Below, piece by piece: positions 36,077-45,569 of a DNA stretch of 64,000 nucleotides. The notes beneath the pieces are model-generated. The model saw nothing but the letters and a program-made list of their open reading frames with translations. It searched no databases and was not told where the DNA came from. Position 1 is the first letter of the stretch, and every line of letters starts with the position of its first letter. The stretch covers positions 123,020 through 187,019 of the forward strand of contig NZ_JAROCY010000009.1 in the NCBI RefSeq assembly GCF_029436685.1. The letters are read 5' to 3'. This stretch comes from Novosphingobium cyanobacteriorum. GTDB taxonomy: Bacteria > Pseudomonadota > Alphaproteobacteria > Sphingomonadales > Sphingomonadaceae. The position numbers and the translations under genes are program-made.

Positions 36077-36988
36077 TCAGGTGCTGACTGGTGGCACGAC
36101 CGCGGTGATGGCATCCAGAAACCACAGCAGCCCGGCATCGTCTGCACGGGCGCGGTGATACTGGATCATTTCGTGCATCGGGGGGAAATCGAAGGGAAGG
36201 GAGGCAATGCGGATATCGGTCTGTCGTGCAGCCTGCCGCGCCAGCCGTTCGTGCATGATCGCCAGTCGGCCGGTGCCCACCAGCAGGTCGGGCACCAGCG
36301 TGAACGATGGCACCACCACCTCCTCGCGCCGGGTAATGCCGCGAGCGCGCAGCTGCGCTTCGGCATAGGTCAGCCGGGTGATTCTCCCCAGCCTTACCGA
36401 GATATGCCCAGCCGCCACGAACGCCTCGGCCGTCATCGGCGCGTTCATCACCGGGTTGTCCCGCCATCCTGCCACCACATGCTGTTCCTCCAGCAACAGG
36501 CGCGCCGGGTGCTGGGGACTCACGAACTCGCGCGGAATGATCAGCATGTCCAGCTCGCCGCGCTCCAGCATGTCCTGCCCGGTGTCCTCGGGAGGTACGA
36601 TGTCCAGCTCTATCCCGGGCGCGCTTACCGCGATTTCCGACAGCAGTGGCCGCAGCACCACGCAGGTGATGTAATCCGACGTGCAGATGCGGAACCGGCG
36701 GTGCGTGGTGGCGGGATCGAACAGGACCGGCTGCGTCACCAGCGTCTCCACGCTGGCCAGCAGTTCGCTCAGCATCGGCTTCAGTCGCAGCGCATAGGGC
36801 GTCAGCATCAACCGCTTGCCATGCGGAATCAACAGCGGATCGCCGAACCATGTGCGCAGGCGCGCCAGAGCTGCGCTGGCCGCAGGTTGGCTCAGGTAAA
36901 GCCGTTCGGCCGCGCGGCTCACGCTTGCTTCGGCCAGCAGCGCATCCAGCGCGACGAGGAGGTTTAGATCGAGACCCTTGAACCGCAT
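36077..36988 (-). CDS. LysR-family regulator (NodD/NahR subgroup)
   Basis: 303 residues from ATG 36988 with AAGG upstream; a longer frame from 37024 would run through operator-like DNA and is less likely. N-terminal helix-turn-helix MRFKGLDLNLLVALDALLAEASVSRAAERLYLSQPAASAALARLR is the form seen in NodD, NahR and LinR proteins that respond to flavonoids or aromatic acids. The effector domain follows. It diverges from the flavin hydroxylase/extradiol dioxygenase/hydrolase operon and is its likely activator. Confidence 0.88.
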   Translation of the reverse strand: MRFKGLDLNLLVALDALLAEASVSRAAERLYLSQPAASAALARLRTWFGDPLLIPHGKRLMLTPYALRLKPMLSELLASVETLVTQPVLFDPATTHRRFRICTSDYITCVVLRPLLSEIAVSAPGIELDIVPPEDTGQDMLERGELDMLIIPREFVSPQHPARLLLEEQHVVAGWRDNPVMNAPMTAEAFVAAGHISVRLGRITRLTYAEAQLRARGITRREEVVVPSFTLVPDLLVGTGRLAIMHERLARQAARQTDIRIASLPFDFPPMHEMIQYHRARADDAGLLWFLDAITAVVPPVST

Positions 36989-36999
36989 GCTTGCCTTGT

Positions 37000-37038
37000 A
37001 TCCGTAAGATTGATGGAAATCCATCCGAACAAATTGTT
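37000..37038. promoter_or_regulatory. Nod-box-like site in LysR/hydroxylase divergent promoter
   Basis: The 164-base gap 36989-37152 contains ATC-N9-GAT (37000-37014), the half-motif recognised by NodD-type LysR proteins, and a perfect AACAA-A-TTGTT repeat (37028-37038). Both fit binding by the adjacent LysR protein. Confidence 0.45.
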
Positions 37039-37152
37039 TTATCGATTGGTCCAGTCAGCGTATTGCAGCTGCCAGGAGGAGGTGTTGGCAAAGGGCCAAT
37101 GCCACAGGATGGGAGAGAGCATTGCCCCTTTGGCGGCGATGCATACGGCACC

Positions 37153-38268
37153 ATGAACAATCTTTCGATTCTCGTTGTCGGCGGCGGCATTGGCGGGCTT
37201 TCTGCCGCGATTGCACTGCGCCGCAAAGGCCATGCCGTAACCATCATCGAACGCGATCCGCAGTGGTCGGTCTATGGCGTCGGCATCATCCAGCAGTCCA
37301 ACGTCATCCGTGCGATGGATGAACTCGGCGTGCTCGACGCCTTCCTCGATTCCGCCTTCGGATTCGATGCGGTGGAAATCTTCCTGCCCGATGGCACCAA
37401 GGTTGCGCGCGTTCCGTCGCCGCGGCTGGTTGAAGGCCGCCCCGCCAGTGTCGGCATCGGCCGCCGAGCCCTGCAGAAGGTGCTGGGGGATCGCGTCAAG
37501 GATCTCGGCGCGGACCTGCGTCTCGGCCTGACGGTTCAGACGTTGGCAGACAACGGCGAGCAGGTCGACGTTACCTTCTCCGATGGCACTGCGGGCACGT
37601 TCGATGCGGTGATCGGCGCGGATGGCGTGTTCAGCCAAGTCCGCGAAATGGTGCTGCCCGATGCCGAAAAGCCTCGCTTCACCGGTCAGGCGGTGTGGCG
37701 CTACAATTTTCCCCGCCCGGACGATCTCGATGCCCTGCAGGTCTACAATGGCCCCACCGGCGCGGGCCTGGTGCCGATGAGCCGTGACCTCATGTACATG
37801 TTCGTGACTACGCCAGAGCCTGGCAATCCGTGGTATCCCAAGGAAGGGATCGCCGCCGCGATGAAGGCCAAGCTTGCCAACTGCGCCCCGGCGATCCGCG
37901 AACTGGCTGAACAGATCACCGATGACGACGGCGTGGTCTATCGCCCGCTCGAAGGCATGATGGTCTACGGCCCGTGGAGCAAGGGCCGCGTCGGCCTGCT
38001 CGGCGATGCCGTCCACGCCACCACCCCGCACCTGGGGCAGGGCGCGGGCATGGCAATCGAGGACGCCATCGTCCTGGCCGAAGAGTTTGAGCGGCATGAC
38101 AACGTCGCCGTTGCTCTGAACGCCTATCGCGATCGCCGCTTCGAGCGCTGCCGCTACATCGTCGAAAGCAGCCTCGCCATCTGCCACGGCCAGCTGGGCC
38201 TCGCCCCGCCGGTCGACAATCATAAAGCGACCGCCGAGATGTTCGCCGTCGTTTCACAACCGCTTTGA
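37153..38268 (+). CDS. FAD-dependent aromatic monooxygenase (salicylate/3-hydroxybenzoate hydroxylase family)
   Basis: 371 residues from ATG 37153. PHBH-type flavoprotein: ILVVGGGIGGLSAAIALRRKGHAVTIIER (FAD), DAVIGADGVFSQVR (DG motif) and RVGLLGDAVHATTPHLGQGAGMAIEDA (GD motif). Such enzymes hydroxylate phenolic rings with NAD(P)H and O2. The extradiol dioxygenase 20 bases downstream supports production of a catechol- or hydroquinone-type ring for cleavage. The ribosome site is weak; translation may depend on the LysR-controlled leader. Confidence 0.87.
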   Translation: MNNLSILVVGGGIGGLSAAIALRRKGHAVTIIERDPQWSVYGVGIIQQSNVIRAMDELGVLDAFLDSAFGFDAVEIFLPDGTKVARVPSPRLVEGRPASVGIGRRALQKVLGDRVKDLGADLRLGLTVQTLADNGEQVDVTFSDGTAGTFDAVIGADGVFSQVREMVLPDAEKPRFTGQAVWRYNFPRPDDLDALQVYNGPTGAGLVPMSRDLMYMFVTTPEPGNPWYPKEGIAAAMKAKLANCAPAIRELAEQITDDDGVVYRPLEGMMVYGPWSKGRVGLLGDAVHATTPHLGQGAGMAIEDAIVLAEEFERHDNVAVALNAYRDRRFERCRYIVESSLAICHGQLGLAPPVDNHKATAEMFAVVSQPL

Positions 38269-38288
38269 ATACCAAGGAAGATCCCAGC

Positions 38289-39191
38289 ATGAGCCGCGTG
38301 ACCGAAATCCGCTACGTCGGATATGGCGTAACAGATCTGGAAGCTGAAAAGACCTATTACGGCGAAGTCTTCGGCCTCGAAACCGTGCCCAGCAGCGATG
38401 GCATGGCCTGGTTCAAGACGCCGGGCAATGATGAGCATCATGTGGTGCGCCTGCGCGCCAACGACGAGAACCGCGTCGACGTGATCGCGCTGGCGGCCGA
38501 CAGCCGCGCCGATGTTGACGCCCTGCACGCCAAGGTCGAGGCGGCGGGCTGCAAGATCGTCAGCACGCCGCACGATCTCGCCACGCCCGGCGGTGGCTAT
38601 GGCTTCCGCTTCTTCAGCCCGGATGGCCTGCAGCTTGAAATCTCGGCCGAGGTGGCCCGCGGTGACAAGCGCGATCTCACCCGCTGGGAAGGCGTGCCGG
38701 TGAAGATCAGCCACATCGTGCTTCACTCGCCCGATCACCATGCCGCCGTGAAGTTCTTCACCGACGTGCTGGGCTTCAAGATCTCCGACTGGCTGGGCGA
38801 TTTCATGTGCTTCCTGCGCTGCAATTCGGCGCACCACCGCATCGCCATCCTGCCCGGACCGGCCTGCCTCAACCATGTGGCCTACGATATGCTCAGCGTG
38901 GACGACATGATGCGCGGCATCCACCGCCTCAAGGTCAAGGGCACCGATATCGGCTGGGGCCCGGGTCGCCACACGGCCGGCAACAACACCTTCAGCTACT
39001 TCGTCACCCCCAATGGCTTCGTAACCGAATATACCTCTGAACTCGAAGAGGTCGATTTCGAAACGCACGAGCACAAGGTCCACGTGCCTGCGCCGATGGT
39101 CATGGACCAGTGGGGCATCGGCACGGGCGGCCCCCAGACGCTGCCCCATCCGCATCCCAACCCGGGCCTGTTCGTGGCGGTGGAAGCCTGA
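38289..39191 (+). CDS. Type I extradiol ring-cleavage dioxygenase (VOC fold)
   Basis: 300 residues from ATG 38289 (AAGGAAG upstream). Two vicinal-oxygen-chelate repeats. The iron ligands H142 (KISHIVLHS), H196 (LNHVAYD) and E247 (VTEYTSE) are all present at the spacing of type I extradiol dioxygenases such as BphC, so it should be active with Fe(II). It opens a catecholic ring at the bond next to the hydroxyls. It sits between the hydroxylase (20 bases) and the C-C hydrolase (3 bases) in one operon. Confidence 0.85.
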   Translation: MSRVTEIRYVGYGVTDLEAEKTYYGEVFGLETVPSSDGMAWFKTPGNDEHHVVRLRANDENRVDVIALAADSRADVDALHAKVEAAGCKIVSTPHDLATPGGGYGFRFFSPDGLQLEISAEVARGDKRDLTRWEGVPVKISHIVLHSPDHHAAVKFFTDVLGFKISDWLGDFMCFLRCNSAHHRIAILPGPACLNHVAYDMLSVDDMMRGIHRLKVKGTDIGWGPGRHTAGNNTFSYFVTPNGFVTEYTSELEEVDFETHEHKVHVPAPMVMDQWGIGTGGPQTLPHPHPNPGLFVAVEA

Positions 39192-39194
39192 ACC

Positions 39195-40352
39195 ATGGCG
39201 CTCTACGAACCGTTTCCGAACTACATCTGGAACCTGTCGGTCTCCATTGCCATGGAAAGCGGCGGGCAGATCGGCGAGATCGTCGACATGTGCCAGCCGA
39301 TCATCGAAGCGGCGGCCAATGGCGGCGATGCCGGCACGCCTGCTTTCATGAAGCAGTGGTCGGCCTACGGCGACAAGCTGATCGAGCTGGCCGCGGAAGA
39401 CGAGGCCAAGGGGCGGATGTTCTCCGCTTCCGACAAGCTCGAACGCGCCTCGCTTTACCTGCTGGTGGCCGAACGCATGCAGGGCCACGGTGCACCGGGC
39501 CGCGTTGAGACCTATGCCAAGGCACGGGCCGCGTTCGACAAGTCCACAAAGCTTGGCAAGATCAACCGCGAACGCGTTGAGATTGCGCTGAAAAACGGCA
39601 CAATGCCGGCGCTTTACACCCGCGCTCCGGGTGAAGGCCCGCACCCCGTGGTAGTCTATTGCAACGGTCTCGATAGCTGCAAGGAGCTGCTCTACTGGAG
39701 CCGCCTGCCCGAAGCGCTGGCCCGTCGCGGCATCTCCACGCTTTGCGTCGACCAGCCTGGGTCGGGCGAGGCGCTGCGGCTGCAGGGCCTGCCGGTCGAT
39801 CCGCACTCGGAATCCTGGGCCAGCAAGGCGGTGGACTGGCTGGAACAGCAGGCCGATGTCGACCCTGCACGCATCGGGATGACTGGCATCTCGCTCGGCG
39901 GCCACTTCGCCCCGCGCGCTGTCGCCTATGAGCCGCGCTTCGCCTCGGGCGCAGTGTGGGGCGCCAACCACAACTGGCGTGAAGTGCAGGACAAGCGGCT
40001 GAAGCGCGAAGGCGAGAACCCCGTGCCGCACTACTGGGCGCACGTGATGTGGGCCTTTGGCGCAAAGGACATGGACGAGTTCATGGCCCTGTCCACCGAC
40101 ATGAACCTCAATGGACACATGGACCGGATCAAGGTGCCGTTCCTCGTCACCCATGGTGCGCATGATCGCCAGATCAGCGTGGCCTATGCCGACGATCTCT
40201 ATGACCAGCTGGTCAACGCGCCGCGCCGCGAAAAGGTGATCTTCACCGCGCGCGAAGGCGGCGTGGAACATGTCGGCGCCGACAACATGGCCTACGGCCG
40301 TGACTGCATCGCCGACTGGTTTGCGGAAACACTGGGCGGGATGACCGCCTGA
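39195..40352 (+). CDS. Alpha/beta hydrolase, candidate C-C bond hydrolase (DHPON-hydrolase-like)
   Basis: 385 residues: a helical N-terminal domain (1-145) followed by the alpha/beta core. Nucleophile S233 in GISLGGHF, acid residue in HGAHDRQIS and His in GGVEHVGAD. The layout resembles 2,6-dihydroxypseudooxynicotine hydrolase and related C-C hydrolases rather than MhpC-type meta-cleavage hydrolases. It begins 3 bases after the dioxygenase stop, so it most likely cleaves the ring-opened product or a side chain. Confidence 0.8.
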   Translation: MALYEPFPNYIWNLSVSIAMESGGQIGEIVDMCQPIIEAAANGGDAGTPAFMKQWSAYGDKLIELAAEDEAKGRMFSASDKLERASLYLLVAERMQGHGAPGRVETYAKARAAFDKSTKLGKINRERVEIALKNGTMPALYTRAPGEGPHPVVVYCNGLDSCKELLYWSRLPEALARRGISTLCVDQPGSGEALRLQGLPVDPHSESWASKAVDWLEQQADVDPARIGMTGISLGGHFAPRAVAYEPRFASGAVWGANHNWREVQDKRLKREGENPVPHYWAHVMWAFGAKDMDEFMALSTDMNLNGHMDRIKVPFLVTHGAHDRQISVAYADDLYDQLVNAPRREKVIFTAREGGVEHVGADNMAYGRDCIADWFAETLGGMTA

Positions 40353-40460
40353 AATCGGCCAGCACGAACAAGACGCGATGTCGATGGCACATGAAGGTTA
40401 GTTCTTTGATTTGATTGCAATTCGAAAGCGCCCGAGGCGCATACTGGGAGGAGAAGAGTG

Positions 40461-42887
40461 ATGAACAGGGGGAAGGTCCAGATTTCGCTTCTGGCGAGCG
40501 CCGCCATGATGGCTTTCAGCGGGTCTGCCTATGCACAGGCCCAGGCACAGGCCGGCGCCGACGATGTGGACGAAAACGTCATCATCGTCACAGCGCAGAA
40601 TCGCAGGCAGGACGTGAACGACGTTCCGATCAAGATCGACGTCATCAGCGGCGAACAACTCAAGAAAATCGGCTTCTCCGACATGAACGATGTCGGCAAG
40701 ATCGCTCCGATTGTGCAGATCAACCAGGATCAGGGCACCGTCAAGGTTACCGTGCGCGGCATCGGTACCAACTCGGCTGACGAAGCTCAGGACACCTCGG
40801 TCGTCGTCAACGTTGACGGCGAATACATCAACCGCCCGAACGTCATGGGCATGGCGCTGTTCGACATGGATCGTGTCGAAGTGCTGCGTGGGCCGCAGGG
40901 CACGCTCTATGGCCGCAACTCCACCGGCGGTGCAATCAACTTCATCACGCGCAAGCCGGGCAACCAGTTCGGGTTCAACGGTACGGTTTCCTATGGCAAC
41001 TACAACGCCGTGCGTGCGGATGCCGGCGTGGATCTGCCGCTGGGTTCGACCGCAGCCTTCCGCGTTGCCGGCTTCTATGAAGACCGCGATGGATACAACA
41101 AGCACCCGGCCGGTGGTGGCTTCTTCGTGTTCCCGGCCTATGCCGCAGGTCGATCTGACGACAACCAGGCCTATGGCGGCCGCGTTTCCCTCAGGCTGGA
41201 CCCCACCGATCAGCTTTCGGTGAACCTTGGCGGCGAATATGCCAAGCGCCGCTTCACACCAGGCGTCTTCGCGGCCGGAGACCTCAACGCTGCCGGCAAC
41301 GGGCCTACCAGCGGCCAGTGCGACAACGGCTTCACCAGCGTCGCGCCGAACTACCCGCAAGTCCTCTGCGTGCCCAGCCAGACTAACCTGCTGTCGAAGG
41401 TGGACCGCAGCAACTATGCCGCGCCGCTGTTCGGGATCGGTCGTGTCAGTGCTGAAACCTGGGCCGTGCGCGGTCGCATCGCCTATGAATTCAGCGAAGC
41501 AGCCACGCTCACCTATATCGGTGGCTATCGCAAGTATATCGGCGGGAAGAACGAGCGGCTGACCCTGCCAACCGTCTATCAGTCCTACACATTCCTCGAC
41601 GACGCGGAAACGCAGAGCCACGAATTGCGGCTCAACGGCACTGTCGGCGGAATCGTGTACCAGGTCGGTGGTTTCTACTTCAAGGAGAAGCTGGCGCGCG
41701 AAAGCGCCTTCATGCTGCCAAGCTTCATCTTCGGCCTGCCGCCCTTCGGCGCCAATGGTCCGACCCCAGGCACGTTCCTCAGCTACTTCTCGCGCGACGT
41801 TGACAGCACCAGCAAGTCGCTGTTCGGCCAGGTTGAAGTCCCGCTGGGTGACAAGCTTACCGCCGTCGGCGGCCTGCGCTATACCAAGAACGATCGCTCG
41901 GCGATTTACATCAACACCTCTCCGTTCGGCCGGTTCGGACCCGATTTCGGGCTCGTCGGCGCCGGGCCCGCACGCAAGGACTTTTCCAAGCTGCTCTATG
42001 TCACCACCCTGCCGCTGGGCAGCAGTGACAGCAAGGTGACCTGGCTCGCCGGGTTGAATTACAAGCCCAATTCCGACACGCTGATCTTCGCCAAGGCGTC
42101 GACCGGCTTCAAGGGCGGCGGCTTCGACGCTGTCGGCACCTATCGCCCGGAAACCAACACCGCCTTCGAAGCAGGCTGGAAGCAGACCTTTGGCGATCAT
42201 GGCCAGCACCAGTTCAACCTGGGTGGCTTCTACTATGACTACAAGGACTTGCAGGTCTCGGTCCTGCTCGATACGGCGATAGGCGGTCAGATCTTCAATG
42301 CGGGCAAGGCCAAGATCTGGGGTCTCGAAGCCTCGGCCGACATCGCGCTGGATGACAACACCACGTTCCACACGTCTGCCAACTATCTGAACGCGCAGTA
42401 CAAGGAGCTGTTTGCCCAGTTCAACGTGTTCTGCACGCCCGCTGCGGGGCAGGCTGCGGCGACCTGCAACGGCATTAACGGCGTGGGCGATCTCGATCCC
42501 ACCGCGCCCGATATCCAGCAGCCGAACTTTGCCGGAAATACGCCGCCGTTCTCGCCAAAGGTGATCATCACCGTGGGTCTGGACCATGTATTCCACATCG
42601 GTGAGAGCACCTTGACCGCCCGGGCGGACTCGGTCTTCAAGTCGAAGTACTTCACCGATTTCTACAACTATCGTGACGGCACCCAGGAAGCTTTGACCCA
42701 GTCCAACCTGAGCCTGGAATTCCAGCCGGGGAACAAGAAGTTCTCGGTCATGGGCTTCGTGCGCAATCTCGAAGGGACGCGTCCTCTGACCTATGGCTCG
42801 TTCATCTCGGCCGGACCGGATGACATCTTCAACTGGCAATTCGGCGCGCCGCGTACCTACGGCGTCCGCGTCAGCGTAAACTTCTAA
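40461..42887 (+). CDS. TonB-dependent receptor (first of tandem pair)
   Basis: 808 residues from ATG 40461 (a GTG at 40458 is equally possible; GGAGGAG lies 9 bases upstream). The signal peptide ends GSAYAQA. TonB box-like ENVIIVTAQNRRQDVNDVP, plug with DRVEVLRGPQGTLYGRNSTGGAINFITRKPG, barrel ending RTYGVRVSVNF with terminal Phe. Closely related in sequence to the next receptor. It would import the locus substrate across the outer membrane. It follows the aromatic operon by 108 bases and ends in a strong terminator. Confidence 0.92.
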   Translation: MNRGKVQISLLASAAMMAFSGSAYAQAQAQAGADDVDENVIIVTAQNRRQDVNDVPIKIDVISGEQLKKIGFSDMNDVGKIAPIVQINQDQGTVKVTVRGIGTNSADEAQDTSVVVNVDGEYINRPNVMGMALFDMDRVEVLRGPQGTLYGRNSTGGAINFITRKPGNQFGFNGTVSYGNYNAVRADAGVDLPLGSTAAFRVAGFYEDRDGYNKHPAGGGFFVFPAYAAGRSDDNQAYGGRVSLRLDPTDQLSVNLGGEYAKRRFTPGVFAAGDLNAAGNGPTSGQCDNGFTSVAPNYPQVLCVPSQTNLLSKVDRSNYAAPLFGIGRVSAETWAVRGRIAYEFSEAATLTYIGGYRKYIGGKNERLTLPTVYQSYTFLDDAETQSHELRLNGTVGGIVYQVGGFYFKEKLARESAFMLPSFIFGLPPFGANGPTPGTFLSYFSRDVDSTSKSLFGQVEVPLGDKLTAVGGLRYTKNDRSAIYINTSPFGRFGPDFGLVGAGPARKDFSKLLYVTTLPLGSSDSKVTWLAGLNYKPNSDTLIFAKASTGFKGGGFDAVGTYRPETNTAFEAGWKQTFGDHGQHQFNLGGFYYDYKDLQVSVLLDTAIGGQIFNAGKAKIWGLEASADIALDDNTTFHTSANYLNAQYKELFAQFNVFCTPAAGQAAATCNGINGVGDLDPTAPDIQQPNFAGNTPPFSPKVIITVGLDHVFHIGESTLTARADSVFKSKYFTDFYNYRDGTQEALTQSNLSLEFQPGNKKFSVMGFVRNLEGTRPLTYGSFISAGPDDIFNWQFGAPRTYGVRVSVNF

Positions 42888-42920
42888 GCAGGCGCAGGCC
42901 GATCTGCGCTTTACCACGGG

Positions 42921-42947
42921 TCGCCCGGAGCCTTGCGCTCCGGGCGA
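42921..42947 (+). terminator. Terminator after first tandem TonB receptor
   Basis: TCGCCCGGAGC and GCTCCGGGCGA form a perfect 11-bp stem around CTTGC, followed by TTT. Confidence 0.7.
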
Positions 42948-43037
42948 TTTGCGTATGGCAGAAAGCGCAAGTGGCTGTCACGCAACAGAAGTTCGACAAA
43001 TCCTGAAATAGAACTACCGTTCTTGACTCCCTTTCTG

Positions 43038-43051
43038 AAATTAGTATTTCA
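43038..43051. promoter_or_regulatory. Inverted repeat upstream of second tandem TonB receptor
   Basis: GAAAT-TAGT-ATTTC is a perfect 5-bp inverted repeat with a 4-base centre. It starts 8 bases after a TTGACT hexamer (43024-43029) that could be a -35 element. It resembles GGAAT-TGAT-ATTCC at 29820. Confidence 0.4.
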
Positions 43052-43114
43052 ATTTTGTGATTCGAGGATGCCATCCAGTAAAAGGCTGGCCGCGTCCGTT
43101 GAGGGAGATGGAAC

Positions 43115-45442
43115 TTGCGTAACCGTATCGTGATCGCCGCGCTGTGCGGCGTGTCCTCTGCTGCAGTCGCCGTGCCTGCCTGCGCGCAGGAGGCGGCAGT
43201 CGAAGCTGCCCCCGAAATCATCGTGACCGCGCAGAACCGCAAGGAGAACGTGCAGAACGTTCCCATCGCCATTTCGGTGGTCACTGGTGAGGCGTTGAAG
43301 GACCGCGGTGTGACCGATTTCACCTCGGTCCAGAAGGTTTCGCCCGCGCTCAACATCACTAACGACACCAACAACACCCGCGTCAGCGTGCGCGGCGTCG
43401 GTTCGCTCACCAACAACGAGGCGCAGGACCAGTCCATCGCGGTCAACATCGATGGGGAATACATCAACCGGCCGACCATCCTGAATGCCGCGATCTTCGA
43501 CCTCGATCGGGTCGAAGTGCTGCGCGGCCCGCAGGGTACCCTATATGGCCGCAACTCAACCGGCGGCGCCGTGAACTTCATCACGCGCAAGCCCGGCAAC
43601 GATTTTGCGGTCAACGCCTCGGCCACTTATGGCAACTACAACCAGGTGCTGGTTGAAGGTGGTGTAGACCTGCCATTTGGCGACGTCGGCGGCCTGCGCG
43701 TTGCGGGCTTCTATCGTTCGCACGATGGCTTCAGCAAGCACCCCAACACGCCGTTCAGTCCCACTGCAGCCTTCGTGCCCAGCACTGCCAACCGCAGCGA
43801 TAACGACAACACCGGTGGTGGCCGCGCCAGCCTCCGCCTGAAGCCCACCGCAGCACTGACGGTCGATCTGGCCGTCGAATACGTGCAGCAGGACATCATT
43901 CCCGCCGCGCAGGCTTGGGCCGACATGACCAGCTCGACCAACGGTCCCGGTACGAACCCCACCACCTGCGGCAATGGCTGGAGCGTGATCGGCACGGTGA
44001 CCGGTGGCGTGCAGTGCCTCCCCACCAATACCAATATCCTTGCGGGCTATGACCGCCACGAATACAACTCCCCCATTCTGGGCGTTGGCAATCTGCACCA
44101 GTCGTCCACCGCGCTGCGCGGCCGCGTTTCCTATGACCTCGGCGGCGCCACGCTCACCTATACCGGCGGCTATCGCTCCACCAAGAATCGTGGCCAGAAC
44201 ACGCTTTCGCCGGCTTTTGCGTTCACCAACTTCGGCGCTTCGGTGAAGACGCAGAGCCACGAACTGCGTCTCAATGGCGAGACCGGCCCGGTCAAGTGGC
44301 AGGGCGGCGTGTTCTACTTCCGTGAAAAGCAGAACACCAATGGCGGTCTCTACACGCCGTTTGTGGGCCCCAATGGCTCCTATGTGAACTACTTCCGCCA
44401 CCCCACCGACACCAAGAGCGTGTCGGGCTTCGGCCAGGTTGAAGTTGCGCTGAACGACAAGCTGACCGCCGTCGTTGGCGGCCGCTACACCCACGACAAG
44501 CGTGATGCGGTGTTCACCAACTTCAACCCGTTCTTCTTCGTCTTTGGCGGCGGAACCGGCACGTTCAACACTGGTCCGGTCAACCTCGCCGGGCAGGAAG
44601 ATGTCTATGGCGTCACCGCCACCCCGCTGCTCTATTCGGGCAGCAAGTTCAGCTGGCTCGGTGGCCTGAACTACAAGTTGAACAGCGACACGCTGATCTA
44701 CGCAAAGGTCTCCACGGGATACAAGGCCGGCGGTTTCGATGGTTCCGGCACCAGCTTCCGTCCCGAGACGAACACCGCCTATGAAGGTGGCGTGAAGCTC
44801 ACTTTCGGTCGCAACACCTTGAACGTCGCCGGCTTCTACTACGACTACAAGGACCTGCAGAACGACGTCCTGCTCAACCCGGCGATCGGCGCGCAGACCT
44901 TCAACGCGGGCAAGGCGCGCATCTATGGCGTCGAGGCTGAAGCAGTGTTCCGGCCCACCGGCAACGACACCATCACTGCATCGGCCAGTGCGATGAGTGC
45001 GAAGTACAAGTCCTTCGTGGCCAGCGTACAGTCGCTGAACATCGGCAACCCGCCTGTTGATGCGGCGACGATCGACCTTGGTGGCAACCGCCTGCCCCAG
45101 GCGCCCAACTTTGTCCTGACGCTGGGCTGGGATCACGTGTTCGATCTCGGGTCGGCCGGCACGCTCACTGCCTCGGCCTATTCGAAGTACAAGGGCGACT
45201 ACTACCTCGACTTCTACAACTACCAGGACTCGCACCAGAAGGCGCGTACGCAGAGCGACTTCAGCCTCGAGTACAAGCCCGAAGGCGGCCACTATGGCAT
45301 CCAGGCTTTCGTCCGCAACATCGAGGACTACCGCTCGCTGGCCTATGCCGGCAACACGGTCGTCCCAGGCGTGGCGAACATCTACAACTGGCAGTTCTCC
45401 GCTCCACGCACTTACGGCGTGCGGCTTTCGGTAGACTATTAA
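43115..45442 (+). CDS. TonB-dependent receptor (second of tandem pair)
   Basis: 775 residues from a TTG start at 43115, supported by GAGGGAG 7 bases upstream; the signal peptide ends VPACAQE. EIIVTAQNRKENVQNVP, DRVEVLRGPQGTLYGRNSTGGAVNFITRKPG and a barrel ending RTYGVRLSVDY. Long blocks match the preceding receptor (for example the SHELRLNG, LNYK.NSDTLI.AK and FYYDYKDLQ regions), so the pair arose by duplication. It is followed by the dehydrogenase small and large subunits, suggesting linked import and oxidation of the same ligand. Confidence 0.92.
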   Translation: MRNRIVIAALCGVSSAAVAVPACAQEAAVEAAPEIIVTAQNRKENVQNVPIAISVVTGEALKDRGVTDFTSVQKVSPALNITNDTNNTRVSVRGVGSLTNNEAQDQSIAVNIDGEYINRPTILNAAIFDLDRVEVLRGPQGTLYGRNSTGGAVNFITRKPGNDFAVNASATYGNYNQVLVEGGVDLPFGDVGGLRVAGFYRSHDGFSKHPNTPFSPTAAFVPSTANRSDNDNTGGGRASLRLKPTAALTVDLAVEYVQQDIIPAAQAWADMTSSTNGPGTNPTTCGNGWSVIGTVTGGVQCLPTNTNILAGYDRHEYNSPILGVGNLHQSSTALRGRVSYDLGGATLTYTGGYRSTKNRGQNTLSPAFAFTNFGASVKTQSHELRLNGETGPVKWQGGVFYFREKQNTNGGLYTPFVGPNGSYVNYFRHPTDTKSVSGFGQVEVALNDKLTAVVGGRYTHDKRDAVFTNFNPFFFVFGGGTGTFNTGPVNLAGQEDVYGVTATPLLYSGSKFSWLGGLNYKLNSDTLIYAKVSTGYKAGGFDGSGTSFRPETNTAYEGGVKLTFGRNTLNVAGFYYDYKDLQNDVLLNPAIGAQTFNAGKARIYGVEAEAVFRPTGNDTITASASAMSAKYKSFVASVQSLNIGNPPVDAATIDLGGNRLPQAPNFVLTLGWDHVFDLGSAGTLTASAYSKYKGDYYLDFYNYQDSHQKARTQSDFSLEYKPEGGHYGIQAFVRNIEDYRSLAYAGNTVVPGVANIYNWQFSAPRTYGVRLSVDY

Positions 45443-45488
45443 TGCTATGCGCGGCGTGCAATCTTGGTTGCTCGCTGCGCTCTGGTTT

Positions 45489-45519
45489 AAGGGGTGGCCC
45501 GTGCGTGGCTGCCCCTTTT
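45489..45519 (+). terminator. Rho-independent terminator after second TonB receptor
   Basis: AAGGGG and CCCCTT pair, with an inner GCC/GGC, and the right arm runs into TTTT. Confidence 0.6.
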
Positions 45520-45569
45520 GTGCTTCAGTGCGGCGGCTGGGCGCTGGCCCGCGATGGGAGAAGGCAGGC

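Noticed and set aside
40398..42917. Minus-strand open frame of ~840 codons opposite the first tandem TonB receptor
   Set aside because: Antisense shadow of a well-supported receptor; no family motif and no ribosome site. The same holds for the minus-strand frames 43556-45976 and 38220-40271.
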